Origin: Acidimicrobiia bacterium
GTDB lineage: Bacteria; Actinomycetota; Acidimicrobiia; IMCC26256; JAGPDB01
Direction: 5' to 3'
Length of the DNA: 64,000 nucleotides
Assembly: GCA_018057765.1 (NCBI GenBank)
Contig: JAGPDB010000005.1
Location: forward strand, 1 to 64,000
The notes beneath the pieces are model-generated. The model was not told the DNA's origin, ran no database searches, and saw only the letters and a program-made list of their open reading frames with translations. The translations under genes were made by a program, and so were the position numbers. This document shows, piece after piece, positions 1-8,829 of this stretch. Within the stretch, counting starts at the first letter, position 1. Every line of letters starts with the position of its first letter.

Positions 1-2
1 TA

Positions 3-2690
3 GTAGTTGATCAAGACGAAAACATATACTTTGTTTCAGATTACAATTCTCCTTCAGACATGGACACAAATGACTGGCGAGTATTTAAAACAACACCGAG
101 TGGTGTAACAACACTATATTCAAATGACTATGTAACTGCAAGCTATCTAGAAATTGATAACCAAGGCGTTTTATACGCCATGGAACCAAATTCACATTAC
201 GTCAGTAGAATTGATACTAGTGGCAACGTAACACGTTTAGGTTTTAATGGCTATGATGGCGACGGGTCATTATTCTTGTCAGATAATGAACATACTTTAT
301 ATTCAATAGGTGGCCACAACACTATACATAAAACAGACACCAAAGGTAACACTACTAATCTAGTATCAGGGCTTTCAGTTGGTTTTGAAAATATAGCATT
401 AGATAAGTATGGAAATGTTTATACAGTAGCACCAAGCACTCACATAGTATCAAAAACTTCCCCCGATGGAATCACAAGCCCTTTAGCAACGGTCAACTAT
501 TTAGGTGATAGTCGTCAACTTATGCGAGTCGATAATGCTGGCAACCTTATAACTTCTTTAACAGGAAATTATCTAGCAATGGTTACACCAGAAGGTGTAG
601 TTACTCATAGCCCAATAGCTACACAAATATCAGAAGCATTAGAGCTTGATTCTTCAGGTAATGCTTATAGTATTGAATTGGACATGAGCATTTATAGCTA
701 TAAATTAGCAAAATATACTAGAAATGATATAGGAATAACATATAGCGATGGTGGCGTAAACCTTGGGTCAACGTCAAGTGATAATTCAATAAACATATTA
801 GACCACCCTGCAAGTGCATTTATAACAACATGGTCTGTATCAGGCTCGAATTCAAATACGATTACTATTCCAACTACTGGTGGTGGCTATAACTACGATG
901 TTGATTGGGGTGACGGTGTAACTACTGTTGGTGAAACGGGCGATGCTATACACGTATATTCAACATCTGGAACTTATAGTATTAGTATCTCAGGGTCATT
1001 TCCAAGAATCTATATTAATAATGCGAGTATGCGAGATGACATTTTAAGTGTTGAACAATGGGGTGAAGGCCAATGGTCTTCAATGGATAGTGCATTTTTG
1101 GGGGCTAGTAATTTAACAATACTGGCAAGCGATGCTCCTGATCTTTCAAGTACAACAGATTTATCGCACATGTTCGAAGAAGCTCCTTTGGCTAACCCTA
1201 AAGTAAGTAATTGGGATGTAAGTAATATCACTGACATGTCTTCAATGTTTTATGGCAGCACCGGCTTTAATAAATCTTTAGCAAATTGGGATGTTAGCAA
1301 TGTTATCGATATGAATGATATGTTTGGTAGTTCGTCAGGAATGACTACTAGTAATTATGACAATACACTTATTGCTTGGGATTCACTCAATCTAGAGAAC
1401 GGAATTACATTCGATGCTGGCAGTAGTACATACTGCGATGGTCTACTAGTGCGTGAAAATATCATCTCAAATGATGGTTGGACAATTAATGATGGTGGCG
1501 AAGATTGCACACCAGACGCTATAACAACAGATGGCGATGGTACTGTTGGTGATCCATATCAGATAACATCATGTTATGAGCTACAAGAAATGATTTTAGA
1601 TACCGATGCGTCTTACATATTATCTCATGATATCGATTGCTCTTCATCAACGAATTGGAATTCTGGCTCAGGATTTCAACCTATTAATTTTGAAGGCGTA
1701 TATTTTGATGGACAAAATCATATAATTTTAGGGTTAAATATCAATCGCACAGACACAGAAGTAGCGCTTTTTTCTAATATTTCACTCAATTCAATTATAA
1801 GAAATCTTTCCATAGAGGTTGCATCTATTACTAATAACTCTATTGATGTCTTACCAGGCAGAACAGGAATATTAGCAAGTACTAATGACGGTACAATTTC
1901 TAATGTTGATGTCAGCGGTTCTGTATCTCATAATGCTAGCGCAGGAGGCTACTCAGGAGGATTGGTCGGATTTAATACAGGAACAATAACAAAGAGTTCT
2001 TCTTCAGCTCTTGTGTATGTCCAATTTTCTGATAACAGTGAGAGCATTATTGGTGGACTGATTGGTTACTCTAATGGAATTGTAAACAACAGTTACTCAT
2101 CTGGAAATCTGACAGATTCCTCTACTCCGCCGGTTCAAACTACATGTGGTGGACTTATAGGAGTTTTAGATTACAACAGTCTTCCGACCTCAGCTACTTA
2201 CGCTACTGGAAATATAGAATGTGATTTTCCATCTACTAATTCAGGTGGCTTAATTGGAAAAGTTATTAACTCTGCCTCAGTTGCAGATAGTTTTGCTACT
2301 GGTCACGTAAATGGTACAGGGGCATCTATTGGTGGATTAGTTGGTTCCTTAAACGGAACAATACTGAATTCATCATATGATGTTTTCGGCACTAATCAAA
2401 CTGAATGTAATTCTTCGATACCAACTGGTTGTTCAAAAGTTAATTTTGGAAACCTAACCCCAAACATTTTTAAAAATAATATAAATACTGTTCCTTTAAA
2501 TAGTTGGGATTTCGAAAATACTTGGTCGCAAAATGCAAGCTATCCACTTTTACAAGTGGGTATAACTTCCCCAGGATCTCCACAAAATCTTGTTGCCACA
2601 CCAGACTATTCATCGGCATTGCTTTCGTGGAATACTCCAAGTAGTGATGGTGGTTCTCAAATTACTGACTATATACCATATTGGAAATAA
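3..2690 (+). CDS. Giant modular surface protein, N-terminal part (5' end outside window; ends at premature stop)
   Basis: The frame is open from base 3, so the gene starts outside the window and the first ATG at 60 is internal. Visible modules, in order: a beta-propeller-like stretch with repeated 'GNxYxxxxxxxxVxKxxPxG' units (about codons 1-240); a PKD-like segment with VDWGDG and HVYSTSGTYSI; a BspA/DUF285-type leucine-rich-like region with NWDVSNITDMSSMF repeats; a DGDGT..DPYQI entry motif; GLUG-type repeats (GGLVGFNTG, GGLIGYSNG, GGLVGSLNG); and the first half of a fibronectin type III domain. Such architectures occur in large secreted or cell-surface adhesin-like proteins. The TAA at 2688-2690 falls inside the Fn3 domain, and the same frame reopens directly after it. 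The surface role is inferred; the module assignments are moderately sure. Confidence 0.8.
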   Translation, partial: VVDQDENIYFVSDYNSPSDMDTNDWRVFKTTPSGVTTLYSNDYVTASYLEIDNQGVLYAMEPNSHYVSRIDTSGNVTRLGFNGYDGDGSLFLSDNEHTLYSIGGHNTIHKTDTKGNTTNLVSGLSVGFENIALDKYGNVYTVAPSTHIVSKTSPDGITSPLATVNYLGDSRQLMRVDNAGNLITSLTGNYLAMVTPEGVVTHSPIATQISEALELDSSGNAYSIELDMSIYSYKLAKYTRNDIGITYSDGGVNLGSTSSDNSINILDHPASAFITTWSVSGSNSNTITIPTTGGGYNYDVDWGDGVTTVGETGDAIHVYSTSGTYSISISGSFPRIYINNASMRDDILSVEQWGEGQWSSMDSAFLGASNLTILASDAPDLSSTTDLSHMFEEAPLANPKVSNWDVSNITDMSSMFYGSTGFNKSLANWDVSNVIDMNDMFGSSSGMTTSNYDNTLIAWDSLNLENGITFDAGSSTYCDGLLVRENIISNDGWTINDGGEDCTPDAITTDGDGTVGDPYQITSCYELQEMILDTDASYILSHDIDCSSSTNWNSGSGFQPINFEGVYFDGQNHIILGLNINRTDTEVALFSNISLNSIIRNLSIEVASITNNSIDVLPGRTGILASTNDGTISNVDVSGSVSHNASAGGYSGGLVGFNTGTITKSSSSALVYVQFSDNSESIIGGLIGYSNGIVNNSYSSGNLTDSSTPPVQTTCGGLIGVLDYNSLPTSATYATGNIECDFPSTNSGGLIGKVINSASVADSFATGHVNGTGASIGGLVGSLNGTILNSSYDVFGTNQTECNSSIPTGCSKVNFGNLTPNIFKNNINTVPLNSWDFENTWSQNASYPLLQVGITSPGSPQNLVATPDYSSALLSWNTPSSDGGSQITDYIPYWK
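2688..2690 (+). other. In-frame premature stop (TAA) inside an Fn3 domain
   Basis: The TAA separates two open stretches in the same frame (difference between starts divisible by three), and the frame continues as STSNIWLPYYYKLPAGQ. In the second Fn3 copy of the same protein (around 4030-4100) the aligned residues read FKQSAS, against WK-stop-STS here. The stop therefore sits where a CAA glutamine codon is found in the paralogous domain, which one C-to-T change would explain. It may be a true nonsense mutation, a base error in assembly, or readthrough. Confidence 0.85.
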
Positions 2691-2942
2691 TCTACATCAA
2701 ATATTTGGTTACCGTATTACTATAAGCTACCAGCTGGTCAAAGATCTGTACTTATTACGAATTTAACTCCAGGATTAACATATGATTTCCGATTACAGGC
2801 AAAGAATGATATTGGTTATGGAACATTTGCATACGATACAAAAACTATAGTTTTAGATGCAAGTATACTTTTTGATGGTGATGGAACGCCTGATGATCCA
2901 TATCAAATCTCAACTTGTGAAAATCTACAGGATATAAAATAT

Positions 2943-5570
2943 GTGCCTGCAAATTCATTTGCATTAACAAATGATATCGACTGCTCAACTACAAATCCTA
3001 ATAACCCAGACTTTGACGTCAATGGGATATGGGGCGACAGTAAAGGATTTGATCCTATAGGTATTTTCACTGGAGAATATCTAGATGGATATAATTTTAC
3101 AATTAATAATATATATATAAATAGATCAAATATTTTTGTCGGTGGATTAATACAAATGGTAAATTACAACTCTACAATAAAGAATTTCTCACTAAAAGGT
3201 GGTGAAATGAATTTTAATAAGGACAATACTACGACATTGGGTGGAGTAGGTACTATAGCCGGTGGTTTCTTAGGCACCTTAGACAATGTCCACTCTAGTG
3301 TAAATATATATACAAATAATATCGATGGTGTCGGTGGACTAGTTTCATCTATTGGCGATCCAGCGCTTATAAACCAAAGTTCATATAGTGGAAATATTTT
3401 TGCTAGCGGCGAGATACTTACTTATGTTGGAGGTCTAGTTGGATCTATGTCTTATGGTAATATTGCTAACTCATATTCAATTGGTGATATAACAATTGAT
3501 CCATCAATATCGTCTCAGTATTTTTGTGGTGGATTTACTGGTGTTGCATATTTTGAACAAATTTCAAAATCATATTCTGCTGGCAACATTTCTTGTCCAC
3601 AAGGATACGCTACTGGTGGTTTCGCAGGTTTTTCATCAAATGGAAATATATCCGATAGTTTTTCCGCTACTGCTTTAATTGATACACCATCAATATATAA
3701 ATCTAGTTTTATAGGTTCATCAAATGTAGACACTTTAAATTCTGACTATTTCGATGCAAGTCTATCTCAAAGTGAAGATTGCTCATATTCTCAACCTGAT
3801 ATTTGTATAGGTGTAAATAGATATCTTTCTCAACCTACATATTTCAAAAATAATATAGTTAGCGCGCCACTAAGTAGTTGGAATTTTACAAATATATGGA
3901 TAAGAGATATATCATATCCAAAACTAAAATTCTCTCCTACGGCTCCAGGAGCACCTTCGAACCTAAGAGGTACAAACTCTCCAGGTTCAATTGACTTAAC
4001 ATGGGATTCACCAACTATCGATGGTGGGTCTGGTATAACCGATTATGAAATTCAATTTAAGCAAAGTGCCAGTGACGTGTGGAATACATTCGATGATGGA
4101 ATTAGACCTGAAACTGGTGCAACAGTGACCGGATTAGATACTGGAGAAAGTTACGAACTTAGAGTGCGTGCCTTAAACATTATAGGTAATGGTTTATGGT
4201 CTCCAACACAACTTCAATTGCCCATAGTTGCGACAATAGAAGAACCTAATACAACACAATTTGATGTTGATCAAAGCATAAACTATAAAGTCATTGTCGA
4301 CAATCAATCATCTGAATCAATAGATAACTTCGATACAGAATTTGTTGCTAATGGTTTTGTTGTTGATGATATTACAGTTGAGGTTCCAGAAACCGGTACA
4401 GCACCAAGCAACTTAGGTTATTTAACCAACAATGAAGAATGGTCAGGATTACTTGAACCGAATCAGAAAGTTGTATTCTCTGTTCAAGGCACCGTTGACG
4501 GTTCACCAGGAGAACAGGGTGGTTTATCCTTTGTTGCTTCAAGTTTTTCAAACCAAGGTAATGATGTTTCTTTAAGGGATGGTTCGAAAAATATTAGAAC
4601 AGCCTCACCAAGATTTGAAATATTAAATAGCCAAACTGACTTTAGCCTTGTTACTACAATGTCAGAACAAGGTATTATAAGTACAGGCGATATTGTACAT
4701 TTAAAATACACTATCTCAAATTTAGGACCTAAGACTGGTTTCTTTAATAATTCAGCAGCCTATATATTCTTCCCGCCTCAATTAAATATTTTATCAATCG
4801 AAAATGATTTACTTTTTTGTTCTGCTCCTGTCAGTATCACTAATAACACTAACGCTGGTATTTATTCTAATTTGAGTGGCGATAGTGTTTCATTATGCTC
4901 AGCTGGAAATTCGGCTCTATTACAAAACGGCGATTCATTCGATATTGATGTTGTGGCTACAGCATCTACTAATTTTATAAAAAATGACATCATCTCTAAA
5001 GGTATTTTAATTGCTGAACAAGACATAGATAATGTAGCATTAAATGCTGCACTTAGTGCACAAGAATCTAATTCAAATTCGATCTTTGAATCATCAATCA
5101 ATAATATTTCAATATTAAAATATACTGCTAGCAATAATACGACACAACCGGTTACAACAATTCCACAAATCCCGACAACTAGAGTGTCTGAAACTCCAAG
5201 TAGTAATGAAAAAACAACAGGATCTAAAGCATCATCAACTACACCGAAGACAAAAATTGTAAATAAAGGACAAATAGTAGGTGTAAATAAAGCAAAAAAT
5301 AGCACTATTTCAGATTCTGGTTCTTATGAAGGCTTACATGATGTTAAAGCTTTAATGAAAAGTTTGGGTGATATAGATAAAGAAAATAGAAAAGCTTTAG
5401 CACTTAGCGACTTTAAGACTAAAGAAGATAGTTCATTTTCATTATTATGGCTGATGATATTGGTAACTGTCATATTAATAGCTATTACCATCCGTCAAGC
5501 ACAACAAAATTCTAAAAGTAAAAAAATGTTGTCACCTGAAAGTTCCAATTTTAAAGATTATAATATTTAA
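2943..5570 (+). CDS. Giant modular surface protein, C-terminal part with membrane anchor
   Basis: This continues the frame of the preceding gene. The GTG at 2943 is only the first start-like codon; the frame is open from 2691 and finishes the interrupted Fn3 domain. It then repeats the module order of the upstream half: DGDGT..DPYQI entry, GLUG-type repeats (GGLVGSMSYGN, GGFAGFSSNGN), an NNI..PLSSWNF segment and an Fn3 domain (PSNLRG to LRVRALNIIGNG). After that come DUF11-like beta domains (about 4250-5060), a Ser/Thr/Pro-rich stalk and one C-terminal membrane helix (LLWLMILVTVILIAITI) with a basic tail. That layout fits a surface protein anchored by its C-terminus. Without an independent start, this half may be untranslated unless the upstream stop is read through or is an error. 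Confidence 0.75.
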   Translation: MPANSFALTNDIDCSTTNPNNPDFDVNGIWGDSKGFDPIGIFTGEYLDGYNFTINNIYINRSNIFVGGLIQMVNYNSTIKNFSLKGGEMNFNKDNTTTLGGVGTIAGGFLGTLDNVHSSVNIYTNNIDGVGGLVSSIGDPALINQSSYSGNIFASGEILTYVGGLVGSMSYGNIANSYSIGDITIDPSISSQYFCGGFTGVAYFEQISKSYSAGNISCPQGYATGGFAGFSSNGNISDSFSATALIDTPSIYKSSFIGSSNVDTLNSDYFDASLSQSEDCSYSQPDICIGVNRYLSQPTYFKNNIVSAPLSSWNFTNIWIRDISYPKLKFSPTAPGAPSNLRGTNSPGSIDLTWDSPTIDGGSGITDYEIQFKQSASDVWNTFDDGIRPETGATVTGLDTGESYELRVRALNIIGNGLWSPTQLQLPIVATIEEPNTTQFDVDQSINYKVIVDNQSSESIDNFDTEFVANGFVVDDITVEVPETGTAPSNLGYLTNNEEWSGLLEPNQKVVFSVQGTVDGSPGEQGGLSFVASSFSNQGNDVSLRDGSKNIRTASPRFEILNSQTDFSLVTTMSEQGIISTGDIVHLKYTISNLGPKTGFFNNSAAYIFFPPQLNILSIENDLLFCSAPVSITNNTNAGIYSNLSGDSVSLCSAGNSALLQNGDSFDIDVVATASTNFIKNDIISKGILIAEQDIDNVALNAALSAQESNSNSIFESSINNISILKYTASNNTTQPVTTIPQIPTTRVSETPSSNEKTTGSKASSTTPKTKIVNKGQIVGVNKAKNSTISDSGSYEGLHDVKALMKSLGDIDKENRKALALSDFKTKEDSSFSLLWLMILVTVILIAITIRQAQQNSKSKKMLSPESSNFKDYNI

Positions 5571-6206
5571 GTGTCCAAATCTAAGAAAAATAAGAATGTT
5601 GAAAATTTCGGTGAAGAACCTTTTTCAGAAACATTAAACAAATGGCTAAAAAGCGAACATGTAAATAATGTTGCAAGTCTTAACGATGTATTTGGTGAGA
5701 AAACATTTGCTATAACTTTTCTTCTACTTATGTCATTTCCAGCACTACCAATTCCGACGGGTGGACTTTCACATGTATTTGAAGTAATAGTGATGTTGCT
5801 TTCACTTCAACTTATAATTGGCCGGAAAGTTCTATGGCTTCCAAATAAATGGAAGAATAAGCATCTAGGTAAGAACATGGAAGAAAAAGCTATACCAATA
5901 TTAATTAAATATATTACAAAACTTGAAAAAATTAGTAAACCTAGAATGTCTATATTCCTCGACGGCAAAGTTGGTACAAGCCTTTTTGGAATCATAATAT
6001 TTTCTTTTACATTAGTAGCACTTCTAGCCCCACCATTTTCTGGCTTAGACACACTGCCCTCAATCGGAGTAATTGTGATAGCGCTAGGAATAATTTTAGG
6101 AGATATTCTTTTTGTTATAGTTGGGATGATTATTGGAACATCTGGTGTAGCTGTAACCTATTTCATTGGAGAAATAGTAATCAATTTTATCAAAGGACTA
6201 TTTTGA
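5571..6206 (+). CDS. ExoD-like membrane protein
   Basis: A 211-residue protein matching the ExoD family (exopolysaccharide synthesis, ExoD) in length and pattern: a soluble N-terminus containing 'SLNDVFGEKTFAITFLLLMSFPALPIPTGG', then about four hydrophobic segments. The LLLMSFPALPIPTGG stretch is the most telling part. The biochemical role of ExoD proteins is poorly known; they are associated with exopolysaccharide production and envelope stress. The GTG start follows the stop of the surface-protein gene with no gap, and no clear ribosome-binding site is seen, so translation may be coupled. The stop TGA shares its final A with the next start (TGATG), indicating one operon with the following gene. 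Confidence 0.7.
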   Translation: MSKSKKNKNVENFGEEPFSETLNKWLKSEHVNNVASLNDVFGEKTFAITFLLLMSFPALPIPTGGLSHVFEVIVMLLSLQLIIGRKVLWLPNKWKNKHLGKNMEEKAIPILIKYITKLEKISKPRMSIFLDGKVGTSLFGIIIFSFTLVALLAPPFSGLDTLPSIGVIVIALGIILGDILFVIVGMIIGTSGVAVTYFIGEIVINFIKGLF

Positions 6207-7213
6207 TGGAGATGAATAAAAAATATTTAGAATTGTTAAGCCGGCCAGTAAGGTCAGTCGTACACTTTAACGATGTATTTTTTGAACATGATGTAGATCT
6301 TGATGCTGAATTAACTGTAATGTTTCGCAATTTAACTAACTTTTCTAATCTAATGTTTCCTATTGGCAATAATCCAAAAATTGCAGATTATGGAATTGTA
6401 TTACTTGATGATCTTATAGACGAGGAAAGGAGAATAATTGAGAAAATTAGAGGATTTGGTACCGAAGCAGCAAAAGATATATTTGCAAGTCGTCTAAAAA
6501 AACAAGTTTTATCAATTGTTAATTGTGCTCCTCGTAATGACGAAACAACACAGAATGGTATGAACGGCGAAGATTTCCATTTAGCAATTACAGATAACGG
6601 CTTAGAAATCTATGTTGTTCCTATAGAGAGATTACGTGGATTAGAAACTAGAAATCGCATACTAGCTTTATATAAAATACCAAATGAAGCTTTGCTTTCG
6701 ACAGATGGACGTCGAGAACAATTTAGATCATCAATAATCACAACATCAAGATACTTTCCAAAAACGTTGGAGAAAATTTTCGAATATGAAAATGTAGATG
6801 AACTATTTTCTGCCAAAGAAAATGGTACCCACCCAGATATTATACCCACCCAAGTACAACTTGCGGAACTGGCTTTTATTGATAAGTTTGGTAACGTAAG
6901 AATATCTGTAAAAAATAAAACGGAATTTTTAAGCCAAATTCATAATACAAAAATAGGGGATAAAATAAAACTGAGTATTGGAAATAGTAAAAAGATTGCT
7001 ATAAATTATGTTTCGAGTCTTAGGGAAATTCCTACAAGTGAACTAGGTATTTATCAGAATATAGCCGACCTAACAAATCCTTGGTCTAATGCTGGCTATT
7101 TTGAAATCGTTAAAAAAAGTATTAATCCAAATAAAGATGAAAGCTCCGCATCAAAAATATTAGAGGAACTTAATAAAGACTTTATGCATGAAGAATATTT
7201 TATTTCCGAATAG
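6206..7213 (+). CDS. Uncharacterised protein; C-terminus resembles SAM hydroxide adenosyltransferase barrel
   Basis: The start is placed at ATG 6206, overlapping the upstream stop (TGATG), with AAAGGA 8 nt before it; a TTG at 6203 is less likely. The protein has 335 residues and no membrane segment. From about residue 220 it reads ELAFIDKFGNVRISV ... GDKIKLSI ... SELGIYQNIADL...NAGYFEIV. This resembles the C-terminal beta-barrel of the DUF62/SAM hydroxide adenosyltransferase family, where IDrFGN and naGylEIA patterns are typical. An earlier 'AITDNGLEIYVVPIERL' is faintly like the DNGL motif of that family, but its N-terminal active-site motifs are not recognisable. Function is therefore open. 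It ends 13 bp from the convergent TrmB-type regulator. Confidence 0.6.
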   Translation: MEMNKKYLELLSRPVRSVVHFNDVFFEHDVDLDAELTVMFRNLTNFSNLMFPIGNNPKIADYGIVLLDDLIDEERRIIEKIRGFGTEAAKDIFASRLKKQVLSIVNCAPRNDETTQNGMNGEDFHLAITDNGLEIYVVPIERLRGLETRNRILALYKIPNEALLSTDGRREQFRSSIITTSRYFPKTLEKIFEYENVDELFSAKENGTHPDIIPTQVQLAELAFIDKFGNVRISVKNKTEFLSQIHNTKIGDKIKLSIGNSKKIAINYVSSLREIPTSELGIYQNIADLTNPWSNAGYFEIVKKSINPNKDESSASKILEELNKDFMHEEYFISE

Positions 7214-7226
7214 TTAGAACTTTTAT

Positions 7227-8036
7227 CTATAGTATTTCTTCACCCATATTCCACAATATTTTGAAAATTTGTTTTTCTTGATCTGCTAATTCTTGATTAT
7301 ATATTTCAACAGCAAAAGGTTCATCTCTGTTATATCCACAATAGGCTATAACGTTATTATAGATATATGTCTCTACTCGGATTTTGAAGATAGATTCATC
7401 TATGTAACATGCTTTTTGCATTCTTCCGTTTAGGCCTAACGGCGAAATCACTTTTTGCCATTTTTCATTATTTGTTAGATCAAAACATATTAGTTGTTTC
7501 TCGCAATAAAGTTTCCGCATCCGGTCAGCAAAGCTCTGTGGAATTGTTTCATGTTCGTCTAGATGCGCTAATTCGTAAACGTAAAATTCTTTGTCTGCTT
7601 TTGTTAAATTAAAATTAACTTGCTTTAGACCCGCTAATCCCCTATATTCGATAACTTTCGAGTCACTTTTATTTATATCGCTAAGTGATAGGAGTTGTTC
7701 AGTTGCATCAAATAGACCATCTCTTAATTTCTTGGTTTCTGTTTCTTTCTTAGTTACTAAATATTCAAGAGATTGTAAACTTAAAGCCTCGTAGGTTGTA
7801 CCATAATGTTTTTGGTCTACCTTGACAAGCTCTAGATCAACAAGTGATTCCAGTATTGGATAAAGCCTTGTCCTTCCACTACCTTGAGCTTTAGATAGCG
7901 ATAAGACACTTGAGCTACCTATTTGCAATAAATAGAGATATGTAGTGATTTGGTCATCATTTAATCCCAATTCGGACAGGAATAATTTAGTGTTGTCATT
8001 AATTTGTGACGATATTGAAATACTCCCTTTTACCAT
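7227..8036 (-). CDS. TrmB-family transcriptional regulator
   Basis: A 269-residue protein whose residues about 12-110 form a TrmB-type winged helix (LGLNDDQITTYLYLLQIGSSSVLSLSKAQG...RTRLYPILESLVDLELV), followed by a helical stretch (TKKETETKKLRDGL) and a C-terminal sensor-like domain. TrmB regulators bind palindromic operators and respond to small ligands, often sugars. It is divergent from the membrane protein at 8130, and a perfect 20-bp palindrome lies between their -35 boxes. It probably represses itself and that gene. The ATG is 6 nt from a TATAAT box, so the mRNA is probably leaderless. The ligand is unknown. Confidence 0.8.
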   Translation of the reverse strand: MVKGSISISSQINDNTKLFLSELGLNDDQITTYLYLLQIGSSSVLSLSKAQGSGRTRLYPILESLVDLELVKVDQKHYGTTYEALSLQSLEYLVTKKETETKKLRDGLFDATEQLLSLSDINKSDSKVIEYRGLAGLKQVNFNLTKADKEFYVYELAHLDEHETIPQSFADRMRKLYCEKQLICFDLTNNEKWQKVISPLGLNGRMQKACYIDESIFKIRVETYIYNNVIAYCGYNRDEPFAVEIYNQELADQEKQIFKILWNMGEEIL

Positions 8037-8042
8037 GACTAC

Positions 8043-8071
8043 ATTATATTATAAAGTAATAGAATTGTAAA
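8043..8071 (-). promoter_or_regulatory. Promoter of the TrmB-family regulator (leaderless)
   Basis: On the minus strand a TTTACA (-35, 8066-8071) and a TATAAT (-10, 8043-8048) are separated by 17 bp. The -10 box ends 6 nt before the ATG at 8036, which places the transcription start at or next to the start codon. The -35 box touches the palindrome at 8071-8090. Confidence 0.7.
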
Positions 8072-8090
8072 TGTCTGATATATCAGACAT
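8071..8090. promoter_or_regulatory. Perfect 20-bp palindrome, probable TrmB operator
   Basis: The half-site ATGTCTGATA is followed directly by its exact reverse complement. It sits between two divergent promoters: it overlaps the -35 box of the regulator by one base and ends 4 bp before the -35 box of the membrane-protein gene. This is the expected place for the binding site of the adjacent regulator. Binding is inferred from position and symmetry. Confidence 0.75.
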
Positions 8091-8094
8091 CATT

Positions 8095-8123
8095 TTGAAA
8101 ATAAATATTTTTGATGCTTTAAT
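8095..8123 (+). promoter_or_regulatory. Promoter of the 8130 membrane-protein gene (leaderless)
   Basis: TTGAAA (8095-8100), a 17-bp spacer and TTTAAT (8118-8123) precede the ATG at 8130 by 6 nt. No Shine-Dalgarno sequence is possible in that space, so the transcript is probably leaderless. Confidence 0.65.
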
Positions 8124-8129
8124 AGTTCT

Positions 8130-8708
8130 ATGAATGTTTTATTTGCCGTACTTTCAGCTCTGATAGTTATAATTGCTTCTATACCATACATAATTGACAT
8201 TTTCACAGGCAGAGCACAACCAGCCAGATCTACAAGAATAATGTATATGCTCCTTGTAATATTAGGGTTATTACAATCCAAAGAACTAGGTTCTGGGTGG
8301 TCATTAGCACTTATATATGGCGAGATAGCTCAAGGTTCAGCAGTATTCTTCATGTCACTGAAATATGGGTTGGGTGGATTCTCAAGATTGGATAAAATTT
8401 GCTATATTTTTTTAACTTTAGATTTAAGCGTATGGCTATTAACCAAAAATCCTCTTATTGGCATATTACTAACTCTATTTGCAGACCTAATAGCTACTCT
8501 ACCTACTATTGTAAAGACTATTAAAATACCAGAAAGCGAGACGCCAATTTATTGGTTTCTTGGCTCAATTGCAGCTATTTTTGCGATTTTTAGTGAAACA
8601 AATTATTCATTAATTAAAATAATATTTCCAATTTACATATTCGTCATAAACGCCTTTGTATTTTCACTAACACTGAAGAGGAGTAAAAGAAACATCTTAT
8701 CTCATTAG
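8130..8708 (+). CDS. Small polytopic membrane protein with internal repeat, PQ-loop-like
   Basis: A 192-residue protein with about six to seven hydrophobic helices. Two similar stretches occur: ASIPYIIDIFTGRAQPARS plus following hydrophobics near residues 15-50, and IATLPTIVKTIKIPESETP plus hydrophobics near 112-150. Each has a helix with a conserved proline, a short basic turn and a Ser/Thr before the next helix. That pattern resembles the repeated PQ-loop/SemiSWEET fold of small sugar or solute carriers, though the canonical PQ pair is absent. Its gene is controlled from the same intergenic region as the TrmB-type regulator. A solute carrier regulated by TrmB is a reasonable inference; the substrate is unknown. 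Confidence 0.6.
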   Translation: MNVLFAVLSALIVIIASIPYIIDIFTGRAQPARSTRIMYMLLVILGLLQSKELGSGWSLALIYGEIAQGSAVFFMSLKYGLGGFSRLDKICYIFLTLDLSVWLLTKNPLIGILLTLFADLIATLPTIVKTIKIPESETPIYWFLGSIAAIFAIFSETNYSLIKIIFPIYIFVINAFVFSLTLKRSKRNILSH

Positions 8709-8829
8709 ATAACAAACAAGACCTAATAATATGTGGTATTAAACATAATATATCGTAGATTTGGAAATAATATAGAGATTTTGATCATTCAATGTTAATT
8801 CTACTTACAAGCTCAAATATACTAGTTGA

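Noticed and set aside
4862-5305. Minus-strand 147-residue hydrophobic frame
   Set aside because: Antisense of the Ser/Thr-rich stalk of the surface protein; no ribosome-binding site or promoter.
8698-8713. TTATCT-CATT-AGATAA hairpin at the end of the 8130 gene as terminator
   Set aside because: The stem is only 6 AT-rich pairs and no T-run follows.
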